Positions 27,008 to 35,301 of a stretch of DNA of 44,847 nucleotides are shown here, in pieces. Position numbers and translations under genes: made by a program. Position 1 is the stretch's first letter. The number at the start of each line of letters is the position of its first letter. The notes beneath the pieces were generated by a model, which was not told where the DNA came from, ran no database searches, and saw nothing but the letters and a program-made list of their open reading frames with translations. Location of the stretch: the NCBI GenBank assembly GCA_937138295.1, contig CAKZOX010000189.1:1-44847 (forward strand), read 5' to 3'. Origin of the DNA: an uncultured Campylobacteraceae bacterium. GTDB taxonomy: Bacteria > Campylobacterota > Campylobacteria > Campylobacterales > Arcobacteraceae.

Positions 27008-27655
27008 TTACTTTGTTTCCTTAGAAGGATTTATAGATTTTAAATAATTAAAAATATTTTCTAAATCTTCTGAATTTATACTTCTAGCATAAGGTGTCAT
27101 TACAATTCCATAACCATTATCAATTTCACTTCTTTTATATCCCCTAATAGAGTACTCTAATTCATCTAAAGTCAAATCTTTCATTGGTTTTGAAACACCA
27201 TATACACTAATTTCACCATTTTGACCATGGCATGAAGAACACTTTGATTCATAAATAGACTTACCATCTTGTATTTTTGTAAGTTTTATTTCAATTTCTT
27301 TTTGTTTTTTTTCTTCTATTCTTTTTTGTTCAAGTTTCTGAAGTAATCTATTTTCTAGTTCTTCTTGAGAAATACCACTATTAAAGTTTGAGAAGTTAGT
27401 AGAAATTTCACCTTTTTTTAAAATATAGACAAAATTATTAGTGTTATTTTGTCCTTGAGATATTTTTATATCGCTTACATTCCAGCCATCTTTTTTCATT
27501 TCATTTAAACTATAAGCACCTTTACACTCTCCACCATTTAGTTTGATATTTTCTATTGTAGTCATATCTTTGTGGTTTTGTTTGAAGCACATAGTAGTTT
27601 GAGCTAATAAAGTAGATGTTGATATAAAAATTGAAGTTATGATTAGTTTTTTCAA
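27008..27655 (-). CDS. Periplasmic monohaem cytochrome c with charged linker
   Basis: 215 residues. A signal peptide (MKKLIITSIFISTSTLLAQ) is followed by a small N-terminal domain with two cysteines (Cys23 and Cys44, possibly a disulfide). A highly charged, probably helical linker spans ~97-128 (QEELENRLLQKLEQKRIEEK). The C-terminal class I cytochrome domain has CSSCH at 139-143 and a likely axial Met186 in VMTPYA. The N-terminal domain is not one I recognise. It is probably a periplasmic electron carrier. It lies just upstream of prfB on the minus strand, an odd pairing. Confidence 0.8.
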   Translation of the reverse strand: MKKLIITSIFISTSTLLAQTTMCFKQNHKDMTTIENIKLNGGECKGAYSLNEMKKDGWNVSDIKISQGQNNTNNFVYILKKGEISTNFSNFNSGISQEELENRLLQKLEQKRIEEKKQKEIEIKLTKIQDGKSIYESKCSSCHGQNGEISVYGVSKPMKDLTLDELEYSIRGYKRSEIDNGYGIVMTPYARSINSEDLENIFNYLKSINPSKETK

Positions 27656-27718
27656 GATAGTTTCCTTCTATAAATTGTAAAAAGATTTTATCATAATAAG
27701 AATAAAAATTAAGGGAAT

Positions 27719-27752
27719 AAAAAAAGGTTAGAAGCAATAGCTTCTAACCTTT
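27719..27752 (-). terminator. Strong intrinsic terminator of the porin gene
   Basis: A perfect 13-base stem (27723-27735 with 27740-27752; core GGTTAGAAGC / GCTTCTAACC) has a four-base loop. On the minus strand it is followed by a run of seven T (27725-27719). It isolates the porin transcript from the cytochrome c gene. Confidence 0.92.
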
Positions 27753-27777
27753 AGTAAGAAATTAAGTTTAACAAATA

Positions 27778-28869
27778 TTAGAATTTGTATTCAGCTTGAA
27801 TTCTTCCTCTATTTTGCTCAACACCAGCAATTTCAACATCAAATCCATATCTTACATATGTATAGAAGTTTTTAGATGGTTTCCAAGTTAATTGAGTATA
27901 TAACTCATGTGAATCACTTGCTGTACCATCTGCATCATTTTCAAAGTAGTTTAATGCAACATTAAATGTTGGTAAAACTTGTGCAGAAGCTCCAACCATT
28001 AAGTATTCAGCATCAGCACCAGCAATTTTAGTGTTCCAACCTTCCATAGTTGTAGCAGCAGATTGATCAAATGCTACAGCAGCTGAATCATCTCCACCCA
28101 TTCCGTATGCAGCGAATGCTTTAAACATTCCCATTGCAGCAGTAGCTTTGAATTTTGTAACTGAGTTATCAGATGAAGAACCATCCATTTCTAAATCAGT
28201 ATATCTAGCAGATAAACCAACTTTAACATCACCAGCATTAAGTTTTGTAGATATTGCTGCAGTCCATGAATCTAAAGAATCTTCTTGGTCAGCATACATA
28301 GCTTCTAAATTTACGTTTGCAACAGATGCTTTAGCACCAATTACATAAATCGAATCACCAGCAGCTGTACCAAAGTTAGTTTGATTAAAATATGCACCGA
28401 TTAAAGTAACTGGAGTTGAAGAGTTAACTGCAACGATACCAGTACCGTTATGAGTTGCACCATCAGAATCAGCAGCTACAGTCCATGGAGTGTTAACAGC
28501 TTGTTTACCAGCAATAATTGTAGTACCAGAAATACCTGTATAAGTGAAATTTAATGCTGATAATTGAACATTATCATCTTGAGTGTCAGCACTCATAGTA
28601 TTTTGACCAGAGAAACCACCATTTGCTTCAACTGTAGCACCAAAAGATAATGTATCATTAACTGGAGCAGTTACATCTACAGCTAATTTTTGATAGTTAG
28701 TTGAAGATGCATCTTGTGTATCATCATTTTGGTAATCGTTATATCTTAATACAGCTGTACCAGATACTTCTACACCTTTAATAGCTTCTTCTAAAGATCC
28801 AGCATTAGCTGAAGTTAACCCAGCAGTAGCTACAGCAGCAGCTAAACTTAATTTTACAAATTTTTTCAT
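27778..28869 (-). CDS. Major outer-membrane porin, Campylobacter MOMP-like
   Basis: 363 residues. The signal peptide ends with LTSANA before GSLEEAIKGVEVSGTAVLRYND, the typical start of Campylobacterota porins. Alternating beta-strand patterns run throughout and the chain ends in phenylalanine (RIQAEYKF), the outer-membrane assembly signal. It forms a diffusion channel. Codon use (GCA, GCT, ACT and few rare codons) suggests high expression. It has its own strong terminator and a long, unusually GC-rich leader. AGGAG lies five bases before the ATG. Confidence 0.88.
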   Translation of the reverse strand: MKKFVKLSLAAAVATAGLTSANAGSLEEAIKGVEVSGTAVLRYNDYQNDDTQDASSTNYQKLAVDVTAPVNDTLSFGATVEANGGFSGQNTMSADTQDDNVQLSALNFTYTGISGTTIIAGKQAVNTPWTVAADSDGATHNGTGIVAVNSSTPVTLIGAYFNQTNFGTAAGDSIYVIGAKASVANVNLEAMYADQEDSLDSWTAAISTKLNAGDVKVGLSARYTDLEMDGSSSDNSVTKFKATAAMGMFKAFAAYGMGGDDSAAVAFDQSAATTMEGWNTKIAGADAEYLMVGASAQVLPTFNVALNYFENDADGTASDSHELYTQLTWKPSKNFYTYVRYGFDVEIAGVEQNRGRIQAEYKF

Positions 28870-29043
28870 TTATTCTCCTAAAATTTCGAAATTTAATCAG
28901 TTTACCGGAGCGCGCGAACTAGTCTAAGTTTTGTAATTAAACCTTTTCCGGCATACCGTTGCGACCATTCTACACCACGAAATTTTAAAGTTTTCTTAAA
29001 ATAGTTAGTTTTGCTGTTAATTTTCCATTAATTTAAGATAATA
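28870..29043 (-). promoter_or_regulatory. Porin promoter and structured leader
   Basis: On the minus strand an extended -10, TGCTATTAT, includes the complement of 29038-29043, predicting a leader of about 160 bases. Within it, 28901-28980 has 37 G/C of 80, far above the surroundings. TAAAATTTCG (complement of 28978-28987) can pair with CGAAATTTTA (complement of 28879-28888), which touches the AGGAG ribosome binding site (28875-28879). Inside, GCCGGA can pair with TCCGGT. AAATTTCGAAATTT (28881-28894) is also a 14-base palindrome. I recognise no known riboswitch or RNA family. Confidence 0.55.
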
Positions 29044-29064
29044 GCAATGAAAATATAACTTTGT

Positions 29065-29086
29065 GCTACTTTATTGCTACTTTATT
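29065..29086. repeat. Tandem 11-base repeat upstream of the porin promoter
   Basis: GCTACTTTATT occurs twice head to tail (29065-29075, 29076-29086). Relative to the porin -10 it lies at roughly -35 to -55, where an activator or an upstream element could act. The 11-base period equals about one helical turn. Confidence 0.6.
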
Positions 29087-29106
29087 GGAGTCTTTTAGAG
29101 ATTAAT

Positions 29107-29427
29107 TTATTTATTAGATACCGAAACTAGACAGTTTGTCATAATATTTGGTTTTGTAATTTTCAGTTTGATTTTTTTGATATAAAAAGCTTTTTTTAGT
29201 TCTTTTTTTATGTCAAGTATTGCATCTTCTATTAATAGATATTGTTTTTCTTTCATTAATGTTTCAATTAAGTTTGTAACTTCAGCATAATTTACAAAAT
29301 CTTTTAAGTCATTATTGAATTTATATTTAAATGATATATTAATGATTACTTGTTGAGGAGTTGTTCTTTCAAAGTCTAAGATACCTATGATTGTTTCAAA
29401 GGTAAGGTTTTCAATATAAACTTTCAT
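29107..29427 (-). CDS. folB: Dihydroneopterin aldolase
   Basis: 106 residues, slightly short for FolB. The opening VYIENLTFETIIGILDFERTTPQ matches the FolB pattern (x-x-x-GxLxxERxxPQ), with NYAEVTNLIETLM and the late KLKITKP also typical. It splits dihydroneopterin to the pterin precursor of folate. It follows plsY without a gap on the minus strand. The next gene on this strand is the porin, about 240 bases away with its own promoter. Confidence 0.88.
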   Translation of the reverse strand: MKVYIENLTFETIIGILDFERTTPQQVIINISFKYKFNNDLKDFVNYAEVTNLIETLMKEKQYLLIEDAILDIKKELKKAFYIKKIKLKITKPNIMTNCLVSVSNK

Positions 29428-30051
29428 TTATATTACCTTTTTTTCTTCACCTTTAATAACTCTTACAATATTAGGAATATGCTTATATATAATGATAAAT
29501 GCAATTAAATACAAAGGTACATGTGAGTTTATTTCTAATCCCTCATATATAAAAATTGAAGCAATAACAACAGCTACTAATCCTAAAAGTGATGAAACCG
29601 ATGATATTTTAAGAACTTTAGCACTTACTATCCAAACAATTGCACCAATAACTGTAGCTATTGGAACTAAAGCTATATAAACACCAAGCCCTGTTGCAAC
29701 ACCTTTTCCACCTTCAAAACCTAAGTAAACTGAATAACAGTGACCAAGAACAGCAAGTACTGCTATCATCCATAAAGTTTCAGGACTAACATTCATAGCC
29801 ATAGCAACTAAAATTACTAACGTTCCTTTTAAAGCATCAAGTATAACTGTAGCAATACCTAGTTTTTTTGCTAAGCTTGGATTTGTTTCTTTTACAACTC
29901 TTAATACATTTGTTGCACCTATTGATTTACTACCTTGTGATTTTATATCAACTCCAGCAAATAGTTTTGCTAAAATCATTCCAAAAGGAATAGAGCCAAT
30001 TAAGTATGCAGCCAAGTAAAATAATATATTAATGTTGGAAAAAAAATCCAT
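29428..30051 (-). CDS. plsY: Glycerol-3-phosphate acyltransferase (PlsY)
   Basis: 207 residues, five or more membrane helices. The PlsY motifs are clear: YLIGSIPFGMILAK, GSKSIGATNVLRV (substrate binding), HCYSVYLGFEGGKGVATGLG, and HVPLYLIAFIIIYKHIPNI. It transfers the acyl group from acyl phosphate to glycerol-3-phosphate in the inner membrane. It is the first gene of a minus-strand plsY-folB pair and is divergent from nadA; a minus-strand TATAAT (complement of 30095-30100) is a likely promoter. Confidence 0.95.
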   Translation of the reverse strand: MDFFSNINILFYLAAYLIGSIPFGMILAKLFAGVDIKSQGSKSIGATNVLRVVKETNPSLAKKLGIATVILDALKGTLVILVAMAMNVSPETLWMIAVLAVLGHCYSVYLGFEGGKGVATGLGVYIALVPIATVIGAIVWIVSAKVLKISSVSSLLGLVAVVIASIFIYEGLEINSHVPLYLIAFIIIYKHIPNIVRVIKGEEKKVI

Positions 30052-30094
30052 CGAAGAACCTCTTTGTTAGTAAGTTTATTTTTTGATTAAATGG

Positions 30095-30145
30095 ATTATA
30101 ACTGAAATTTAGTTATATTCTCATTTAAAATTAAAATTGTATAAA
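30095..30145. promoter_or_regulatory. Divergent promoter region plsY / nadA
   Basis: On the minus strand TATAAT (complement of 30095-30100) lies 44 bases upstream of plsY. On the plus strand TATAAA (~30140-30145) lies about 17 bases upstream of the nadA TTG, and TATATT is a little further up. The nadA side is the weaker call. Confidence 0.35.
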
Positions 30146-30161
30146 TTATAGAAGGTTTAAA

Positions 30162-31151
30162 TTGAATTTAAAAGATGAAATTTTAAAACTAAAAGAAGAA
30201 TTAGACGTAACTTTAGTAGCTCATTACTATCAAAGAGATGAAGTTTTTGAGTTAGCTGATATAGTTGGAGATTCTTTAGAATTAGCGAAAAAAGCGAAAC
30301 AAACAGATTCACAATATATTGTTTTTTGTGGTGTAGGTTTTATGGGTGAAAGTGTAAAAGTATTAAGCCCTGAAAAAACAGTTGTTATGCCAAAGGTTGC
30401 ATGTTGTGCGATGGCTAGAATGATTGATGAAGGTTATTATGAGCAAAATTTAAAAATTATAAATGATGCTGGTATTAAAAATGAAGACCTTCTTCCTATT
30501 ACTTATATCAATTCAAGTGCAAAAGTAAAAGCAAAAGTTGGTGAAATGGGCGGAATGGTTTGTACCTCTTCAAATGCTTATAAAATCATTGAAAAAGGTC
30601 TAGAAACTGGAAAGAAAATTTTCTTTGTACCTGATAGATGTTTAGGTCAAAATTTTGCAAAACAAATGAATTTAAAATCTGCAGTAGTTGGAGATGGAAC
30701 AAATTTAGCAGATGCTGATGTGATTTGTTATAATGGTTTTTGTTCAGTTCATCAACAGTTTTCAGTAGATGATATAGAGTTTTATAGAAATAAATATGAA
30801 GATATCTTAATAGCTGTTCATCCAGAGTGTGACCCATCAGTTTGTGATGCAGCTGATTTTGTAGGTTCAACTTCTCAACTTATTACATATATAAGTGAAT
30901 TACCAAAAGAACAAAAAGTTGCTGTTGGAACTGAGTTTAATATGGTAAGTAGATTAAGAACTGAAAATACATATATATTAAGTTCTACAAAACCTGAGTG
31001 TCCAACTATGAATGAAACAACTTTATTGGATGTTTATGACACACTATTAAGTATAAAAAACAATAATATCTCCCCTGAAAGAGAAATATTTGTTGATGAA
31101 AATACAGTAAAATATGCAAAAATAGCACTTCAAAGGATGTTAGAAGTATGA
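30162..31151 (+). CDS. nadA: Quinolinate synthase
   Basis: 329 residues. The three Fe-S cysteines sit in CGVGFMGESVKVL, GGMVCTSSNAY and the C-terminal SSTKPECPTMN region; VAHYYQRDEVFELADIVGDS and VHPECDPSVCDAADFVGST are family signatures. It condenses iminoaspartate with dihydroxyacetone phosphate in NAD synthesis. The start is TTG at 30162, six bases after GAAGG, with no better ATG nearby. Its stop overlaps the nadC start (ATGA). nadB is not in the window. Confidence 0.95.
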   Translation: MNLKDEILKLKEELDVTLVAHYYQRDEVFELADIVGDSLELAKKAKQTDSQYIVFCGVGFMGESVKVLSPEKTVVMPKVACCAMARMIDEGYYEQNLKIINDAGIKNEDLLPITYINSSAKVKAKVGEMGGMVCTSSNAYKIIEKGLETGKKIFFVPDRCLGQNFAKQMNLKSAVVGDGTNLADADVICYNGFCSVHQQFSVDDIEFYRNKYEDILIAVHPECDPSVCDAADFVGSTSQLITYISELPKEQKVAVGTEFNMVSRLRTENTYILSSTKPECPTMNETTLLDVYDTLLSIKNNNISPEREIFVDENTVKYAKIALQRMLEV

Positions 31152-31969
31152 TTAATATTAAAAAGTTCGTTAAAAATGCCATTATAGAAGATAATGGTAG
31201 AGGAGATTTATTCTTTGATGTTGCTCCTAAAGGAAGATTTACAGCTCGTGCTATTTCAAAAAGTGATGGAATAATCGCAGGAATTCAATACGCAAAAGTT
31301 TTAGCAAGAACTGAAAAGTTTGATTGTAAATTTTTGGTTAGTGATGGTGATGAGATTAAAAAAGGTGATGTTATCGCTGAACTTGAAGGTAAAGCATCAA
31401 TTCTTTTATCATCTGAAAGAACTTTTTTAAATATGCTTCAACATGCTTCTGGTATTGCAACTGAAGCAAATAAATATGCAAAACTTATTGAAGGAACAGG
31501 AGTGGTTTTACTTGATACTAGAAAAACAAGACCTCAATTAAGAGATTTTGAGAAGTATGCAAGTAGAATTGGCGGTTCTATTAATCATAGACTTGGACTT
31601 GATGATTGTTTAATGCTTAAAGATACTCACTTAAGAACTATTAAAAACTTAAAAGAGTTTGTTAAAAAAGCTAGAAAAAGAATTTCATGGGTAACTAAAA
31701 TTGAAATTGAGTGTGAGACATTTGAGCAAGTAAAAGAAGCTATGGATGCAGGTGCCGATATTATTATGTGTGATAATATGGAACCACATCAGATAAAAGA
31801 GGTAGTTACATTTAGAAATCAAAATTATCCTCATATTTTACTTGAAGCAAGTGGAAATATAAATTTAGAAACTATTAGAAGTTATGCCAATAGTGGAGTT
31901 GATGCTATTAGTAGTGGTAGTATTATTCACCAAGCTACTTGGTTAGATTTCTCTATGAAGTTTGATTAG
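31148..31969 (+). CDS. nadC: Nicotinate-nucleotide pyrophosphorylase
   Basis: 273 residues. LLSSERTFLNMLQHASGIAT and LLDTRKTRPQLRDFEKYA are the quinolinate and PRPP site signatures, followed by GGSINHRLGLDDCLMLKDTH and the C-terminal barrel motifs KIEIECET, IIMCDNM and LEASGNI. It converts quinolinate to nicotinate mononucleotide. It overlaps nadA by four bases (ATGA), so the two are translationally coupled. Its stop codon lies in the left arm of a 13-base inverted repeat. Confidence 0.96.
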   Translation: MINIKKFVKNAIIEDNGRGDLFFDVAPKGRFTARAISKSDGIIAGIQYAKVLARTEKFDCKFLVSDGDEIKKGDVIAELEGKASILLSSERTFLNMLQHASGIATEANKYAKLIEGTGVVLLDTRKTRPQLRDFEKYASRIGGSINHRLGLDDCLMLKDTHLRTIKNLKEFVKKARKRISWVTKIEIECETFEQVKEAMDAGADIIMCDNMEPHQIKEVVTFRNQNYPHILLEASGNINLETIRSYANSGVDAISSGSIIHQATWLDFSMKFD

Positions 31970-32016
31970 AAATAATTAAACAAATTAGAGTATTAACTTT
32001 TTGTTATTTCTAATCA
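31963..32016 (+). terminator. Inverted repeat at the nadC end
   Basis: TGATTAGAAATAA (31963-31975) and TTATTTCTAATCA (32004-32016) are perfect 13-base arms separated by 28 bases. The left arm includes the nadC stop. The loop is long and no T run follows, so it may be a weak terminator or a processed 3' end. A -10-like AT stretch before the next gene follows directly. Confidence 0.45.
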
Positions 32017-32040
32017 TATATATTATATTGTAAAGGAGTT

Positions 32041-33030
32041 ATGTTGAAGAAAGATTTTATAGTTACAAACAAAATAAATATGACAGATTATTCAAGAGCT
32101 TTAGAGTTAATTGAAAAAAGCAGATACATTTTAATTGTAACTCATGTAAATCCAGATGCGGATTCTATCTCTTCAGCGTTAGCTTTATCTAATCTATTCT
32201 ATGAAAATAAAATCAAACATAAGGTATTTAATATAAGTTCTGATTTACCTCAGAATTTAGACTTTATTGAAAGATTTGACAAGATTACTGATCAATTTCC
32301 AAAGTTTTATGATTTAGTTATTAGTGTTGATTGTGGTTCATATAAAAGATTAGGTTTTGAAGTTCCTAAAGATATTCCTATTATAAATTTTGATCATCAT
32401 AAATCAAATGAAGATTTTGGTGTAATTAATTTAGTTGATCCATATTTAAGTTCAACAGCTGAAGTTGTATATGATTTTTTTAAACATAATGGATTATATA
32501 TTACGAAAAATTCAGCAACGGCACTTTATGTTGGTATATATGATGATTCCCTTGCTTTTTCTTTAGGAAGATGCGATAGTACAACTTTTGAAAAGGTAAA
32601 CTTTTTAGTTTCATGTGGTGCTGATCCTTCAGGAATTGCAAATAAACTTTTAAGAAGAGATTCTTTAGCAAAATATCGAATTATTCCTAAGGTATTAAAT
32701 AGTTTAGAACTATTTAAAGAAGGTGAAGTTGCTACTATATATGCAACGCAAGAGTGGTATGATGAAACAGGTGCTCATAGTAGAGATTGTGATGATGCAC
32801 TTGATATGATTATGAGTATGGGAATTGTAAAAGTAGCAATATTTTTAAGAATAGTAAACAATCAAGTAAGAGTTTCAATAAGATCTAAAATGAAGTTTGA
32901 TGTATCTCAAATTGCATCAATATTTGGAGGAGGAGGGCATTTTAATGCCGCTGGTTTCTCTATAGATACTTTAGATGTTATTGAAGCTAAAAATCAAGTA
33001 TTAAGGGAAGTTTTTGAGTTTTACAAGTAG
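32041..33030 (+). CDS. DHH/DHHA1 phosphoesterase, NrnA-like
   Basis: 329 residues. The N-terminal DHH domain has VTHVNPDADSISSALAL, VISVDCG and DHHKSNEDFG; the C-terminal DHHA1 domain has GGGGHFNAAGF near the end. This is the metal-dependent layout of NrnA-type enzymes, which degrade short oligoribonucleotides or dephosphorylate pAp; cyclic dinucleotide hydrolysis is another option in the family. The protein is cytoplasmic, without membrane segments, unlike GdpP. AAAGGAGTT precedes the ATG. Its end overlaps the M23 peptidase gene by 17 bases. Confidence 0.88.
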   Translation: MLKKDFIVTNKINMTDYSRALELIEKSRYILIVTHVNPDADSISSALALSNLFYENKIKHKVFNISSDLPQNLDFIERFDKITDQFPKFYDLVISVDCGSYKRLGFEVPKDIPIINFDHHKSNEDFGVINLVDPYLSSTAEVVYDFFKHNGLYITKNSATALYVGIYDDSLAFSLGRCDSTTFEKVNFLVSCGADPSGIANKLLRRDSLAKYRIIPKVLNSLELFKEGEVATIYATQEWYDETGAHSRDCDDALDMIMSMGIVKVAIFLRIVNNQVRVSIRSKMKFDVSQIASIFGGGGHFNAAGFSIDTLDVIEAKNQVLREVFEFYK

Positions 33031-34396
33031 ACAAAAATCGAATAACGTAGCAAAAGTTGTGCTAATTTTAGTATTAATAATTATAGCTGGTATTGGTGGA
33101 TTTATAGGATTCTCTCCTATGTTTGAAAAAAATGCTCCAAAAATTACTGTTGAAAAAAATATCTATTGGAATCTGAAAAATCCAATTGATATAGTTATTG
33201 AAGATGAAAGCAATATTAAATCATATACAGTAACTTTCATTGATGGAAACAAAAGAATGCCACTTGCTGTAAATGAAACTAAAATTGGAAATCAAGTTCA
33301 ACTTTCAATTGTTCCTCCTAAGTTTCCTAGAAGATACACTCCAAGTACTACTTCAATAGAAATAAAAGTAACTGATGATAGTAAATGGAACTTTTTTGCA
33401 GGAAATGAAGCATCTACAACTGCAAATGTGATTATAGATACAATTAACCCAACTGCAAATGTAATCGCCAACTCATATATGTTAAAACAAGGTGGAAGTG
33501 CTACTTTAGTTGTTGAAGTAAAAGATGATAATTTAAAAGATGCTTATGTTAGTTTTAATAATCAAGAATTTTTTGAATTAATTCCATTTCACAAAGAAAA
33601 CTATTACATGGCAATTATTGCTTGGCCTATAAATATTGATGAATTTAAAAGAGTTGATTTAGTTGCTAGTGATATGGCAAATAATGTTTCAGTTACTAAA
33701 ATTCCATATTATATAAAATCTCATAAAACAAAAATAGATAAAATTAATGTTTCTTCAAAGTTTATAAACAATGTAAGTAAAGCTGTTTTACAAAAAAGTG
33801 GATATCAAGTACCATCTGATGATGTTGAAGCTTTTGTATTATCAAATAAAGACCTTAGAAAAGATAATGTTGAAACAATAAAAAATGTAGTTAGACAATA
33901 TATGAATAAAGATCAAGTTTCAACATTTGGTTTAAAAACATTTAAACAACTAAGAAATGGTAAAACTTTTGCTTTATATGGTGAAAGAAGACATTATTTT
34001 TATGATAATAATAAAATTGATGAAGCTTGGCATTTAGGTATTGATTGGGCAAGTATCAAAAAAGCAAAAATTTATACTACAAATGCAGGTAAGGTTATTT
34101 TTAATGATTATTTAGGAATATATGGAAATACAATTATCTTAGATCATAAATTTGGTTTAGCTACATTATATGGACATACAACAAATTCACATGTTATGTT
34201 AGATGATTATGTAAATGATAATGATTTAATTGCAAATACAGGATCAACAGGAGCTGTATTTGGAGACCACTTACACTTTGGAGTTTTAGTTCAAGGAATT
34301 GAAGTAAATCCATTAGAGTGGCTTGATTCTAATTGGATTAAATTAAACGTTAAAAATATTTTAAACAATGCAAAGAAAGTGATTGATAGTAAATGA
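33014..34396 (+). CDS. M23 (LytM-type) peptidase with N-terminal anchor
   Basis: 460 residues. A short basic start and one helix (VVLILVLIIIAGIGGFIGF, ~15-33) anchor it, then a long periplasmic region of beta-rich domains (~40-230) and a C-terminal M23 domain. Zinc ligands are present: WHLGIDWA (~338-345) and HLHFG (~419-423), with LYGHTTNSH between. It should cut peptidoglycan cross-links; in Campylobacterota such enzymes (Csd types) shape the cell. The start is TTG 33014 behind AAGGGA, inside the preceding gene. It overlaps lpxC by four bases. Confidence 0.88.
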   Translation: MSFTSRQKSNNVAKVVLILVLIIIAGIGGFIGFSPMFEKNAPKITVEKNIYWNLKNPIDIVIEDESNIKSYTVTFIDGNKRMPLAVNETKIGNQVQLSIVPPKFPRRYTPSTTSIEIKVTDDSKWNFFAGNEASTTANVIIDTINPTANVIANSYMLKQGGSATLVVEVKDDNLKDAYVSFNNQEFFELIPFHKENYYMAIIAWPINIDEFKRVDLVASDMANNVSVTKIPYYIKSHKTKIDKINVSSKFINNVSKAVLQKSGYQVPSDDVEAFVLSNKDLRKDNVETIKNVVRQYMNKDQVSTFGLKTFKQLRNGKTFALYGERRHYFYDNNKIDEAWHLGIDWASIKKAKIYTTNAGKVIFNDYLGIYGNTIILDHKFGLATLYGHTTNSHVMLDDYVNDNDLIANTGSTGAVFGDHLHFGVLVQGIEVNPLEWLDSNWIKLNVKNILNNAKKVIDSK

Positions 34397-35292
34397 AACA
34401 AAGAACAATAGCAAAATCTGTAGACATAGTTGGAATAGGGCTTCATAAAGGAGTTCCTGTAAAAATGACTCTTGAACCACTTGATAGTGATATGGGTATT
34501 ATTTTTTACAGATCTGATAAGGGTGTATCAATTCCTTTAAAAATTGAAAATGTTGTTGACACTCAAATGGCTACAGTAATTGGTAAAAATGATGTAGTTA
34601 TTTCAACTATTGAGCATTTATTATCAGCTGTTTATGCTTATGGAATAGATAATTTAAGAGTAATTATAGATAATGATGAAGTACCTGTTTTAGATGGTAG
34701 TTCATCTGGTTATTGTCTTCTTATAGAAGAAGCTGGAATAAAAGAGCTTGAAAAATCTAAAAAAGTTATGAAGATAAAAAAAGATGTTGAGGTAACTACA
34801 CCTGAAGGTAAAAAAGTAGCCTTAAAAGCATCAAATAGAATTATATATGATTTTGAAATTAATTTTGAACATCCATCAATAGGAACTCAAAATTATCATT
34901 TTGATTATTCAATTTCTGATTATAAAGAAAATATTTCAAAAGCTAGAACTTTTGGGTTTTTACATGAAGTTCAATATTTAAGAAGCAAAGGCTTAGCTTT
35001 AGGTGGGTCTATGGAAAATGCTATTGTTTTAGATAAAAACAAAATCCTTAATCCTGAAGGTTTAAGATATGATGATGAATTTGTAAGACATAAAATATTA
35101 GATGCAATTGGTGATATGGCTCTTTTAGGATATACATTAGTTGGTGAATATGATGCAATAGCAGGAAGTCATCACTTAAATCATTTACTTACAAAAAAAG
35201 TAATGGAAGATAGTTCTAATTATGAGATTTTAGATTTAGAAGAAGCTCAAAGTGAAGCTGAAGTATTTAAAGTTGCCTATGCAAACGCTTAA
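34393..35292 (+). CDS. lpxC: UDP-3-O-acyl-N-acetylglucosamine deacetylase
   Basis: 299 residues, normal LpxC. The metal-site motif STIEHLLSAVYAYGIDN (His75), VLDGSSSGY, KARTFGF, HKILDAIGDMALLG and GSHHLNHLL (catalytic His) are all present. It commits UDP-acyl-GlcNAc to lipid A synthesis. The ATG overlaps the peptidase stop (ATGA), coupling two envelope genes. The order lpxC - tsaB-like - thrB is, as I recall, also found in Campylobacter jejuni. Confidence 0.97.
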   Translation: MKQRTIAKSVDIVGIGLHKGVPVKMTLEPLDSDMGIIFYRSDKGVSIPLKIENVVDTQMATVIGKNDVVISTIEHLLSAVYAYGIDNLRVIIDNDEVPVLDGSSSGYCLLIEEAGIKELEKSKKVMKIKKDVEVTTPEGKKVALKASNRIIYDFEINFEHPSIGTQNYHFDYSISDYKENISKARTFGFLHEVQYLRSKGLALGGSMENAIVLDKNKILNPEGLRYDDEFVRHKILDAIGDMALLGYTLVGEYDAIAGSHHLNHLLTKKVMEDSSNYEILDLEEAQSEAEVFKVAYANA

Positions 35293-35301
35293 GGTTTGAT
35301 A

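Noticed and set aside
27522..27737. 71-codon minus-strand ORF over the cytochrome c start
   Set aside because: It overlaps the signal peptide of a better gene in another frame and has no ribosome binding site or recognisable composition.
28901..28980. tRNA or other known structured RNA in the GC-rich block before the porin
   Set aside because: No acceptor stem, T-arm or anticodon arrangement could be built on either strand; kept only as an unidentified leader structure.
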